Program-made: the position numbers and the translations under genes
NCBI GenBank assembly: GCA_964520975.1
Contig: CAZFPA010000053.1
Coordinates: 1 to 12,581, forward strand
DNA: 12,581 bases
Source: CAZFPA01 sp964520975
GTDB taxonomy: Bacteria; Bacillota; Negativicutes; Selenomonadales; Selenomonadaceae
Direction of reading: 5' to 3'
The notes under the pieces: model-generated
Seen by the model: the letters and a program-made list of their open reading frames with translations, nothing else
Database searches by the model: none
What the model was told of the DNA's origin: nothing
Part shown: positions 1-6,469 of the stretch, one piece after another
How the letters are laid out: each line of letters begins with the position of its first letter
Numbering within the stretch: position 1 is the stretch's first letter

Positions 1-225
1 TATGAGGAAGGAGAAAAATGGAATTTCTTGGATGAGGACAACAAAGCGAATTATGTATATCTGCCGTTGGTACCGTCGTATTCCGGGAAAACAGATTTAA
101 AGCATTATCACAAGATGAATGAGGAAATGATGAAATTGTTTGCGGATGATCAGCTTGATAAGGCAGTAACTCTCAATATGCAGCATATCAAAGAGCTGCT
201 GGAAAGAGTGCCCCATTTTGCTTGA
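1..225 (+). CDS. 3' end of an unrecognised protein (5' truncated by window edge)
   Basis: Frame 1 is open from base 1 to the TGA at 223-225, giving at least 74 residues. The true start probably lies upstream, because the first in-frame ATG (28) has no good ribosome binding site. The visible part is charged, has no membrane segment and appears largely helical. It contains a KHYHKMNEEMMKLF stretch and ends in ...HIKELLERVPHFA. The spacing of D, A and H residues near the end faintly recalls the last helices of FCD ligand-binding domains of GntR-type regulators, but the register is off by about one residue, so I do not assign a function. The stop is only 21 bp before the nitroreductase start, so the two are probably co-transcribed. 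Base use is AT-rich, like the nitroreductase and unlike everything after 960. Confidence 0.6.
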   Translation, partial: YEEGEKWNFLDEDNKANYVYLPLVPSYSGKTDLKHYHKMNEEMMKLFADDQLDKAVTLNMQHIKELLERVPHFA

Positions 226-246
226 CGACTACAGGAGGGTATAAAG

Positions 247-783
247 ATGATGCAGGAAATAAAAACCAGAAGAAGTATTCGAAAGTATAAAGATAGGCAG
301 GTTTCAGACACTGATTTAATGAAGATATTGGAGGCTGGACGTTTAGCGCCATCTGGGAGCAATACACAGCCCTGGCAGTTTATTATCATTAAGAAGGAAG
401 AAATGAAAAAAGCAATTTCAGAAATAGATCATAAGCAGGAATGGATGTTGAAAGCCCCCATTTTTATTGCCTGTGTAGCGGATATTCGTTGTCGGATTGA
501 ATTCCCGGAAAAAATATGTTGTGATGAAAAGTGTGACAGCTTTGAGTTAAAACAGATTATTCGTGATAGTGCAATTGCTATTGGATATATGCTGCTGGAA
601 GCAGAACATATAGGGTTAGGAACGTGCTGGACAGGCTGGTATGCACAAGAAGATATGAAAAGAGTGTTAGGATTGCCAGATTATATGTACGTAAATGGAA
701 TTATTACACTGGGATATGCAGATGAGTGCCCGAATAGCAGACCCAGAAAGTCATTAGAGGAAATTGTAAGCTACGAAGTGTGA
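247..783 (+). CDS. Nitroreductase family protein (FMN-dependent)
   Basis: A 178-residue protein of the nitroreductase fold, a usual length for the short members. These enzymes bind FMN as homodimers in the cytoplasm and pass electrons from NAD(P)H to nitro compounds, quinones or other acceptors; the true substrate cannot be read from sequence. Visible family signatures are the N-terminal RRSIRKY (residues 8-14, phosphate-contacting arginines), APSGSNTQPWQF (34-45) and the glycine-rich GLGTCWTGW (123-131). The C-terminal part GIITLGYADECPNSRPRKSLEEIV matches the usual G-Y-P/A-x-x-x-P-x-x-R-K end. AGGAGGG at 233-239 lies 7 nt before the first of two tandem ATG codons (247 and 250); either could serve. 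Unusual for the family is a short cysteine cluster (C82, C91, C92, C96). Codons are AT-rich (many AAA, AGA, ATA, TTA), in contrast with the downstream genes. It follows the upstream partial gene by 21 bp, probably in one operon. Confidence 0.9.
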   Translation: MMQEIKTRRSIRKYKDRQVSDTDLMKILEAGRLAPSGSNTQPWQFIIIKKEEMKKAISEIDHKQEWMLKAPIFIACVADIRCRIEFPEKICCDEKCDSFELKQIIRDSAIAIGYMLLEAEHIGLGTCWTGWYAQEDMKRVLGLPDYMYVNGIITLGYADECPNSRPRKSLEEIVSYEV

Positions 784-962
784 AGGTGTTGAGATGGTTA
801 GGGAGGATAGCGTAAAATTTCGAATTTGTGCCATGTTTTCTGCTATTTAATGGAAGAAGTATAAAGATTTTTAAGAAATAATAAGAAACTAACGCAAAGT
901 ACAGTTTTTTAAAGAACCCGGTAAAATCAATGGTTTGAGAAGATTTAAGGAGATATAAAAAC
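784..962. other. AT-rich intergenic spacer at a composition boundary
   Basis: This 179-bp stretch holds no convincing gene or terminator. A possible 18-codon reading frame from the ATG at 794 has no support. A weak -10-like TAAAAT lies at 922-927 without a good -35 box. AAGGAG at 947-952 is the ribosome binding site for the phosphatase gene, 10 nt before its ATG. The sequence is AT-rich like bases 1-783, and the shift to GC-rich coding sequence happens just inside the next gene. Confidence 0.5.
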
Positions 963-1418
963 ATGATAAAAGTGCTTTTTATCTGTCACGGCAATATCTG
1001 CCGGTCGACGATGGCGGAATTCGTGATGAAGGAGCTCGTGCGCCGGGAGGGATTGACGCACGAATTTTTGATACAGTCGGCGGCGACGAGCCGGGAGGAG
1101 ATTGGTGCGGATACGCATCCGGGGACGAAGCGGGAGCTGCGCGCGCATGGGATTCCCTATGCGCCGCGGCAGGCTGTGCAGTTGACTGCACAGGATTATA
1201 CGGATTTTGATTATATCATAGGTATGGATGACGCGAATCTTCGCAATATCCAGCGCATTACCGGCGGCGATCCCGAGCAGAAGGTCTATCGCCTGCTGCA
1301 CTTTGCGGGGGAGGCGCGCAGCGTAGCCGATCCCTGGTATACCGGAGACTTTTCTGCGACCTGGCAGGATGTGCTGGCGGGGTGCACGGGCCTGCTGCGG
1401 CAGCTCACAGCCCGCTGA
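963..1418 (+). CDS. Low-molecular-weight protein-tyrosine-phosphatase
   Basis: A 151-residue cytoplasmic phosphatase of the LMW-PTP / arsenate-reductase-like fold, a normal length. The N-terminal loop CHGNICRS (residues 8-15) is the CX5R(S) phosphate-binding signature: C8 would be the nucleophile and R14 the phosphate-binding arginine. DPWYTGDF (123-130) carries the conserved general acid D123 in the DPW/Y motif near the C terminus. In bacteria such enzymes dephosphorylate tyrosine kinases of polysaccharide export, or other phosphotyrosine proteins. No capsule kinase gene is nearby, so its partner here is unknown. The start is set by AAGGAG at 947-952. The gene is GC-rich while its upstream spacer is AT-rich. 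No good terminator follows: the only hairpin, around 1427-1437, has a 4-bp stem and no T-run. Confidence 0.93.
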   Translation: MIKVLFICHGNICRSTMAEFVMKELVRREGLTHEFLIQSAATSREEIGADTHPGTKRELRAHGIPYAPRQAVQLTAQDYTDFDYIIGMDDANLRNIQRITGGDPEQKVYRLLHFAGEARSVADPWYTGDFSATWQDVLAGCTGLLRQLTAR

Positions 1419-1462
1419 TCCTGGTGGGGACCTTCCCGAAGATGGATTCTTGTTTTTACATT

Positions 1463-1483
1463 TTTTCAGAGAAAATTTTCAGA
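1463..1483. repeat. TTTTCAGA direct repeats forming overlapping palindromes upstream of the MarR promoter
   Basis: TTTTCAGA occurs at 1463-1470 and again at 1476-1483. Between and across them lie two palindromes: TTTTC-AGA-GAAAA (1463-1475) and GAAAATTTTC (1471-1480). The second copy starts a sequence matching 11 of 15 positions of the CodY box consensus AATTTTCWGAAAATT (1475-1489 region). It ends just at the -35 box of the promoter that follows, a position suitable for an activator or repressor. The binding protein is unknown. Confidence 0.35.
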
Positions 1484-1484
1484 A

Positions 1485-1512
1485 TTGCATTTTTTTTAAT
1501 ATCTGCTATACT
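1485..1512 (+). promoter_or_regulatory. Predicted sigma-A promoter of the marR-adaptor-RND operon
   Basis: A -35 box TTGCAT (1485-1490) and a -10 box TATACT (1507-1512) are separated by 16 bp. They lie 36 nt upstream of the MarR gene start. Both hexamers differ from consensus at two positions or fewer, and the surrounding DNA is AT-rich. This is the only convincing promoter between the phosphatase and the efflux genes. Confidence 0.7.
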
Positions 1513-1514
1513 AA

Positions 1515-1527
1515 TTGATAGAATCAA
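1515..1527. promoter_or_regulatory. Putative MarR operator: TTGAT-AGA-ATCAA perfect inverted repeat
   Basis: TTGAT (1515-1519) and ATCAA (1523-1527) form a perfect 5-3-5 inverted repeat that starts 2 bp after the -10 box and covers the expected transcription start. MarR-family dimers typically bind short palindromes of the TTGN..NCAA kind that overlap the promoter of their own gene. Position and sequence therefore suggest an autorepression site for the regulator encoded directly downstream; binding itself is inferred. Confidence 0.55.
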
Positions 1528-1548
1528 CCACTTTGGGAGGGACATTTT

Positions 1549-1986
1549 ATGGACTATTTAGATATAGCACATTGTTTTGGTGTAATACGGCGGCGTTCGC
1601 AGGCCTTTGTTGTCGAGGCCTGTGAAAAGCTGCATCTGACCTATTCGGAATATGCTTTGCTTTTGAAGCTCTACGACGCGGAGGGCTGCAGCCAGGATGA
1701 TATGGCAGGGATGCTTTATCTTGATAAGGCTGTGGTGACACGTGTGATCAAGACATTAGAAGGAAAAGGTTTTATCTATCGGGAACAGGACGATAAGGAT
1801 CGCCGTATGAAGCGGCTGTATGTTACGGAATTTGGCAAGACGCAGGAGGAGTTCATCAAAAATATCATCAAGCGCCTGGTAGACTATATGGCCTCGCAGA
1901 TGCCGGTAGATGAAGTGCAGTCGTTGATGACAGGCTTTCAGGATCTTGCGGATAAAATGAGTCGGGCGGATTTGCATAGGATCTGA
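1549..1986 (+). CDS. MarR family transcriptional regulator, likely controls the downstream RND efflux operon
   Basis: A 145-residue dimeric winged-helix DNA-binding protein, the standard MarR length. Helices at about 3-30 and 98-142 would form the dimer interface. The winged helix spans about 31-95: TYSEYALLLKLY (31-42), the recognition-helix region DKAVVTRVIKTLEGKGFI (59-76) and the wing DDKDRRMKRLYVTEFG (81-96), which carries the conserved D-x-R-R family signature. GGGAGG (1535-1540) sits 8 nt before the ATG. It is the first gene of the operon, 20 bp before the adaptor gene. With the palindrome between its -10 box and start codon, it is best read as a ligand-released repressor of its own efflux pump. 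Cysteines are at C9, C25 and C47; none clearly matches the sensing cysteine of OhrR, so redox sensing is not supported. The inducing ligand is unknown. Confidence 0.92.
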   Translation: MDYLDIAHCFGVIRRRSQAFVVEACEKLHLTYSEYALLLKLYDAEGCSQDDMAGMLYLDKAVVTRVIKTLEGKGFIYREQDDKDRRMKRLYVTEFGKTQEEFIKNIIKRLVDYMASQMPVDEVQSLMTGFQDLADKMSRADLHRI

Positions 1987-2006
1987 GTAGATGGGGGATA
2001 GGCATA

Positions 2007-3101
2007 ATGGATAAAAAGAAGTTTGGAATTATTTGCCTCATTGCAGTTTTGGTCGCTTCACTGGCCGGCTGCGGAAAAACAGCTGAGAAGGAACTGCCGG
2101 TACCATTGGTCAAGTATGAGCGGGCTTCGCTCGGCAGCAACGGTTCAGAGGCCAGCTATGCCGGCAGTGTGCGGGGCCGCTACGAGACCAATATGTCCTT
2201 TCAGGTGGGGGGACAGATCCTGAACCGGAATGTGCAGGTCGGACAGCAGGTACGGGCGGGGGATATCCTCATGGTCATTGATGCCAAGGATGTTGTGCAG
2301 AAGGCAAATCAGGGCGATGCCCAGGTGGAGGCAGCCCGGGCACAGCTTGCGCTCGCGCAGTCCAACTTGAAGCGTTACAGCCAGCTTTATGATGAGCAGG
2401 CCGTTTCCGCCGCGGTGCTGGATCAGTATCAGACGGCCTATGATGCGGCGTTTGCCTCCTATCAGCAGGCACTGGCCGGTGCGGCGCAGGGGCATAATGC
2501 GCTTTCCTATACGAACCTTGTTGCCGGAGCGGATGGTGTTGTCTCGGCCGTGAATGCTGAGGCCGGACAGGTTGTAGCCGCCGGGCAGACTGTGCTGACA
2601 CTGGTGCAGTCGGATGAGCTGGAGGTGGAGATCCAGATGCCGGAGAATCATCTGGCGGATGTGCCGCTGGGCAAGGAGGTCCGGGTATCCTTCTGGGCCT
2701 TGGGTAAAACCGAGGCTGCCGGTATCATACGGGAGGTTTCTCCCATGGCGGATTCGGTGACCCGGACCTATCGGGTCCGCATTTCCATTCCGCAGCCGCC
2801 GGAGGGGATGCAGCTGGGCATGACTGCCAATGTGACCTGCAGCCATGCGGACGGACAGATTTCACCGGATACCGTGGTGCTGCCGTTGTCGGCCATCTAT
2901 CAGACGGAGGATACTCCTCAGGTCTGGATTGTGGATGAGGATAGCCATACCCTGAGCCTGCAGGCTGTATCCGTGGAAGCCTTTGGCGACAATCAGGTGA
3001 AGGTAAAAGGGCTGAAGGATGGGGACCTCGTGGTGACGGCCGGCGTACATAAGCTGCGTGAAGGGCTGAAGGTCCGTCTCTCGGCAGGTGATGCGTCATG
3101 A
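2007..3101 (+). CDS. RND efflux periplasmic adaptor subunit (HlyD/AcrA-type lipoprotein)
   Basis: A 364-residue membrane fusion protein linking an RND pump to an outer-membrane channel. The N terminus is a lipoprotein signal: basic MDKKK, a hydrophobic run, and the lipobox LAGC with C22 as the lipidated cysteine. The domain order is typical. A first half-lipoyl strand set (about 58-95, with GGQILNRNVQVGQQVRAGD) comes first, then a helical hairpin of about 100-162 rich in A/Q/L heptads. A second half-lipoyl part follows (about 165-203, TNLVAGADGVVSAVNAEAGQ), then a beta-barrel (about 204-280) and a membrane-proximal domain (about 285-360). The start is set by the G-rich ribosome binding site at 1993-1999. 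The stop overlaps the start of the permease gene in an ATGA (3098-3101), so the two are translationally coupled. The short helical hairpin fits AcrA/MexA-like adaptors. The presence of this partner implies an outer membrane. Confidence 0.93.
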   Translation: MDKKKFGIICLIAVLVASLAGCGKTAEKELPVPLVKYERASLGSNGSEASYAGSVRGRYETNMSFQVGGQILNRNVQVGQQVRAGDILMVIDAKDVVQKANQGDAQVEAARAQLALAQSNLKRYSQLYDEQAVSAAVLDQYQTAYDAAFASYQQALAGAAQGHNALSYTNLVAGADGVVSAVNAEAGQVVAAGQTVLTLVQSDELEVEIQMPENHLADVPLGKEVRVSFWALGKTEAAGIIREVSPMADSVTRTYRVRISIPQPPEGMQLGMTANVTCSHADGQISPDTVVLPLSAIYQTEDTPQVWIVDEDSHTLSLQAVSVEAFGDNQVKVKGLKDGDLVVTAGVHKLREGLKVRLSAGDAS

Positions 3102-6100
3102 GGAACCTTACGGAGCTTTCCCTGAAGAATAAGGATCTTGTCTGGTATTTTATTATAGTAGTCTTTATCGCGGGAATCTTTTCCTACATCCGTTTGGGAC
3201 GCATGGAAGACCCGCAGTTTACCATCCGCGAGATGGTGGTTTCTGTGGCCTGGCCGGGAGCAACAGCGGATCAGGTAGAGCAGCAGGTCACGGACAAGCT
3301 GGAGAAACGGTTCCAGGATGTGCCGGGGCTCAACTATCTCCTGAGTGAAACGCGGCCGGGGCAGTCGGTCATTTATGTCGAGCTCCGGGATGATGTGGAT
3401 GCATCCAAGATCCGCGATACCTGGAAGGATGTCCGCAATTTCAGCGAGGATATCAAAAAGGATCTGCCGGAGGGGGTTTATGGCCCTTATTACGATGACC
3501 GTTTTGACGATGTCTACGGCTCCGTCTATGCGGTGACCGGGGATGGCTATTCCTATGAGGAGCTGCGCCAGACCGCGGAAAAGACCCGCCGGCTGCTGCT
3601 GGGGGTACCCCGGGTGCAGAAGGTCGTGCTGCTGGGCGAGCAGGAGGAAAAGGTCTACGTTGAGGTGGAAAATTCCAAGCTGGCTGAGCTGGGGATCAGT
3701 CCCCAGGCAATCATGAGCTCCCTGAAGGCGCAGAATCTCATTACGCCGGCGGGCAAGGTGGAGACAGCTACGGATAACGTCTATATGCGCATCACGGGAA
3801 TGTTCCAGGATGTGGACGCCATTCGGGAAATGCCCATATCCGCCAATGGACGGATTCTGCGGCTGGGGGATATCGCTACGGTGGAACGCCGCTATATCGA
3901 CCCGCCTAAGCCAAAGATGTATTTCAACGGGGAGCCGGCCATCGGGGTAGCGGTTTCTATGGAGCCGGGCGGCAATATCCTGACACTGGGAGAGAATCTG
4001 AAGACCATTATGGGAAAAGTCACGGATGAACTGCCGGCAGGCTTGGAAATCCATCAGGTTTCCGACCAGCCGAGCGTGGTCCAGCAGTCTATCGGAGAGT
4101 TCGTCAGCACGTTGCGGGAAGCCATCATCATTGTACTCATCGTGAGCTTCCTGAGCCTGGGTGTTCGTACGGGCATGGTGGTAGCCGGCTGTATTCCGCT
4201 GGTATTGGCAGGGGTATTTGCCGTCATGTACATGCTGGGGATCGATCTGCAAAAGGTGTCCCTGGGCTCCTTGATCATTGCGCTGGGGCTATTGGTGGAT
4301 GATGCGATCATAGCGGTGGAAATGATGAGCGTGAAGCTGGAGATGGGCATGAATCGTTTCGATGCGGCCTGTTACGCTTTCCGGGCTACAGCGAAGCCCA
4401 TGCTCACCGGTACACTGATTACCTGTGCGGGCTTTATCCCGGTGGCCTTTTCCAAGGGCATGGCCGCTGAGTTCTGCAGCGCGTTGTTCCCGGTCATCAG
4501 TGCGGCACTGCTCATTTCCTGGATTGTGTCGGTGATGGTGGCCCCGCTGTTTGGCTACAAGCTGATCCGGGTGAAGGTGAAAACGGATGCGGATGGCAAG
4601 GCGGATCCCTATGGAAGTCGTTTTTATACCTATTTCCGCCGGCTGCTGGCGTGGTTCCTCACGCATCGAAAGCTGGTCCTTTTGGGGACTGTAGCGATCT
4701 TTGGCGTATCGGTGTTCATGCTGCGCTATGTGAAACAGGAGTTTTTCCCGCCTTCCCTGCGGCCGGAGATCATCGTGGAGATGAATCTGCCGGAGGGCTC
4801 GTCCCAGAAGGCTGCCGGGGCAGAGGCGGCACGTTTTGCCAAGATGCTGGAGCAGGATAAGGATCTTTACGAAAACTATTCCTATTATGTGGGCGAGGGC
4901 GCTCCGCGTTTCGTATTGACGATTGATCCTGTGCTGGAGGCGGATAATTATGCCCAGTTCGTGGTGGTGGCCAAGGATGCGGAATCACGCAAGGAACTGA
5001 GTGAGCGGCTGGAACAAAAACTGGCGGACGAGTTCCCCGGGGTCCGGAGCAATATCAAGTTCATCCAGACCGGACCGCCGGCGGCTTATCCGGTGATGCT
5101 GCGGGTGTCCGGCTATGACAAGGACAAGGTACGGGAACTGGCGGAACAGGTTGCCGATCGGGTGGCTGAGGACCCGAATAATAAGGACATCAATTTCGAC
5201 TGGAGCGAAAAGAGCAAGGTCATGCATCTGGAACTCGATCAGGATAAGCTGCGGGCCATGGGCATTTCCGGTCAGGAGGTGGCCCAGACCCTGTACGCGG
5301 AACTTTCGGGGGCATCGGCCGCACAGTATTATGCGGGAGACCGGACCATTGATATCCAGCTGCGGCTGAAGGATGATGACCGGCAGGATCTTTCGAAAAT
5401 AAAGGACATCCCCATTTATCTGGGGGCGTCGGGCTATGTGCCGCTGGAGCAGATTGCAAAGATCAGCTACCAGGCGGAAAATGGCCTGATCTGGCGCCGG
5501 AATCTGAAACCGACGATCACCGTGCGGGCGAATGTCCGCGAGGGGACAGCCAACGATGCCACGGAAAAGGCCTATGAGGCTACCAAGGATCTGCGGGAGC
5601 ATCTGCCGCTGGGCTACAGTATCGATGTGGACGGTGCGCTCTCCGACAGCGAGGATTCCATGGAATATCTCATGGTGCCGATTCCGGCTATGATCATCAT
5701 CATCATGACATTGCTGATGTTCCAGCTGCGCAGTATAAAGCAGGTGATGCTTGCGCTGTTCACCGCGCCGCTGGGAATCATCGGTGTGACCTTCGGCTTG
5801 CTGTTCACAGGAACAGCTATGGGATTTGTGGCCGAGCTGGGTGTCCTGGCTCTTTCGGGCATGATCATCCGAAATTCGGTCATTCTCATCGATCAGATAC
5901 AAAAGCACCTGGCTGATGGGGAAAGTCCCTGGGATGCGGTAGTGGATTCCGCAGTGCTGCGTTTCCGTCCCATCATGCTCACTGCGGCCGCGGCCATCCT
6001 TGGTATGCTGCCGCTGATGACCAGTACCTTCTGGGGACCGATGGCTGTGGCGATTGCGAGCGGGCTTTTTGTAGCCACTGTGCTTACGCTGCTCGTATTG

Positions 6101-6148
6101 CCCACGATGTATGCGGCCTGCTACAAGGTACAGCGTGAGGAAGATTAA
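3098..6148 (+). CDS. RND family efflux permease (AcrB/MMPL-like ACR_tran)
   Basis: A 1016-residue inner-membrane, proton-driven exporter of the HAE-type RND superfamily, close to the usual 1020-1050. The internal duplication is evident: TM1 at about 14-32, a large periplasmic loop, TM2-6 at about 338-485, TM7 at about 525-543, a second large periplasmic loop, and TM8-12 at about 857-1008. TM4 contains GLLVDDAIIAVE with the paired aspartates D401 and D402 that carry protons in AcrB-like pumps. TM10 reads SGMIIRNSVILIDQ, so the position of the essential AcrB lysine (K940) is arginine R925. The N-terminal stretch RLGRMEDPQFTIREMVV is typical of the family. The start overlaps the adaptor stop by 4 bp, and a strong terminator follows at 6162. 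No outer-membrane factor gene is adjacent, so a TolC-like protein elsewhere must be shared. The substrate cannot be deduced; drugs, detergents or fatty acids are all possible. Confidence 0.95.
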   Translation: MRNLTELSLKNKDLVWYFIIVVFIAGIFSYIRLGRMEDPQFTIREMVVSVAWPGATADQVEQQVTDKLEKRFQDVPGLNYLLSETRPGQSVIYVELRDDVDASKIRDTWKDVRNFSEDIKKDLPEGVYGPYYDDRFDDVYGSVYAVTGDGYSYEELRQTAEKTRRLLLGVPRVQKVVLLGEQEEKVYVEVENSKLAELGISPQAIMSSLKAQNLITPAGKVETATDNVYMRITGMFQDVDAIREMPISANGRILRLGDIATVERRYIDPPKPKMYFNGEPAIGVAVSMEPGGNILTLGENLKTIMGKVTDELPAGLEIHQVSDQPSVVQQSIGEFVSTLREAIIIVLIVSFLSLGVRTGMVVAGCIPLVLAGVFAVMYMLGIDLQKVSLGSLIIALGLLVDDAIIAVEMMSVKLEMGMNRFDAACYAFRATAKPMLTGTLITCAGFIPVAFSKGMAAEFCSALFPVISAALLISWIVSVMVAPLFGYKLIRVKVKTDADGKADPYGSRFYTYFRRLLAWFLTHRKLVLLGTVAIFGVSVFMLRYVKQEFFPPSLRPEIIVEMNLPEGSSQKAAGAEAARFAKMLEQDKDLYENYSYYVGEGAPRFVLTIDPVLEADNYAQFVVVAKDAESRKELSERLEQKLADEFPGVRSNIKFIQTGPPAAYPVMLRVSGYDKDKVRELAEQVADRVAEDPNNKDINFDWSEKSKVMHLELDQDKLRAMGISGQEVAQTLYAELSGASAAQYYAGDRTIDIQLRLKDDDRQDLSKIKDIPIYLGASGYVPLEQIAKISYQAENGLIWRRNLKPTITVRANVREGTANDATEKAYEATKDLREHLPLGYSIDVDGALSDSEDSMEYLMVPIPAMIIIIMTLLMFQLRSIKQVMLALFTAPLGIIGVTFGLLFTGTAMGFVAELGVLALSGMIIRNSVILIDQIQKHLADGESPWDAVVDSAVLRFRPIMLTAAAAILGMLPLMTSTFWGPMAVAIASGLFVATVLTLLVLPTMYAACYKVQREED

Positions 6149-6161
6149 CAGAATAACAACT

Positions 6162-6200
6162 GCCGGTATCGGAGTTTTTCCGATACCGGCGTTTTTTTTT
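6162..6200 (+). terminator. Rho-independent terminator of the efflux operon
   Basis: A perfect 12-bp stem pairs 6162-6173 with 6179-6190 around a 5-nt loop (GTTTT). It is followed by G and nine T residues (6192-6200) and starts 13 nt after the permease stop codon. This is a textbook intrinsic terminator on the plus strand. Confidence 0.95.
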
Positions 6201-6408
6201 ATATATTTTCCGGAAACTGGAAAAAGAATTGTTATGCAAAAAACGAAAATGTATACGTGTGAAAGACAAAATTGCATAATGTTTTTCGTGGAAAGCACAA
6301 AAACATAAGAAAAATTTCGGTGTACACGAGAAAAACTTAAAATATTAATTATTTGAAAGATGAATACGTTTTCCTTATATGAATATGAATGTATACATAA
6401 GAAATCAC
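6201..6408. other. AT-rich intergenic region with several small repeats
   Basis: Together with its flanks this is the 354-bp gene-free stretch between the permease and the peptide transporter. No supported coding frame is present. Visible structures are as follows. TGTATAC/TGTACAC-like motifs lie at 6250-6256, 6321-6327 and 6390-6396, about 70 bp apart. TTATGCAA (6232-6239) is inverted at 6272-6279. ACGAAAA (6243-6249) is inverted at 6283-6289. An imperfect direct repeat starts with CGTG at 6256 and about 6287 (CGTGTGAAAGACAAAA versus CGTGGAAAGCACAAAA). The function is unknown; the region looks regulatory rather than coding. Confidence 0.45.
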
Positions 6409-6436
6409 TTTATTTATTTTAGATATGTGCTATAAT
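6409..6436 (+). promoter_or_regulatory. Predicted extended -10 promoter of the OPT transporter gene
   Basis: A perfect -10 hexamer TATAAT (6431-6436) is preceded by TGC (6428-6430), giving an extended -10 (TGn). The -35 region is weak: TTTATT (6409-6414) with 16-bp spacing matches only about half of TTGACA. An extended -10 can compensate for this. The predicted start near 6443 gives a leader of about 60 nt. Confidence 0.65.
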
Positions 6437-6469
6437 GTAAACGTGTTATGTGCGCAAGAGGAGCACATA
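6424..6469. promoter_or_regulatory. Three TATGTGC copies (two direct, one inverted) across promoter and leader
   Basis: TATGTGC occurs at 6424-6430, immediately before and overlapping the extended -10, and again at 6447-6453. Its reverse complement GCACATA is at 6463-6469. The last two form an inverted repeat with a 7-bp stem and 9-nt spacer in the predicted 5' leader. The first copy plus its preceding A is also the perfect complement of GCACATAT (6463-6470). The arrangement may be a multi-site operator or a leader hairpin; no known regulator motif is recognised. Confidence 0.45.

Noticed and set aside
18..35. Short frame MEFLG preceded by GAAGGAG
   Set aside because: It stops after five codons, and the overlapping frame 1 is open from the window edge and better explains the DNA.
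1427..1437. Possible terminator after the phosphatase gene
   Set aside because: The stem is only 4 bp (GGGA/TCCC) and no T-run directly follows.
2993..4252. 419-codon open frame on the minus strand inside the RND permease gene
   Set aside because: It is antisense to a clear RND gene and has no ribosome binding site. The translation is rich in H, R, Q and D with no family resemblance, as expected from the complementary strand of GC-rich coding DNA.
4985..6298. 437-codon minus-strand open frame over the end of the permease gene
   Set aside because: Same antisense low-complexity pattern. It also reads through the strong terminator hairpin at 6162-6190.
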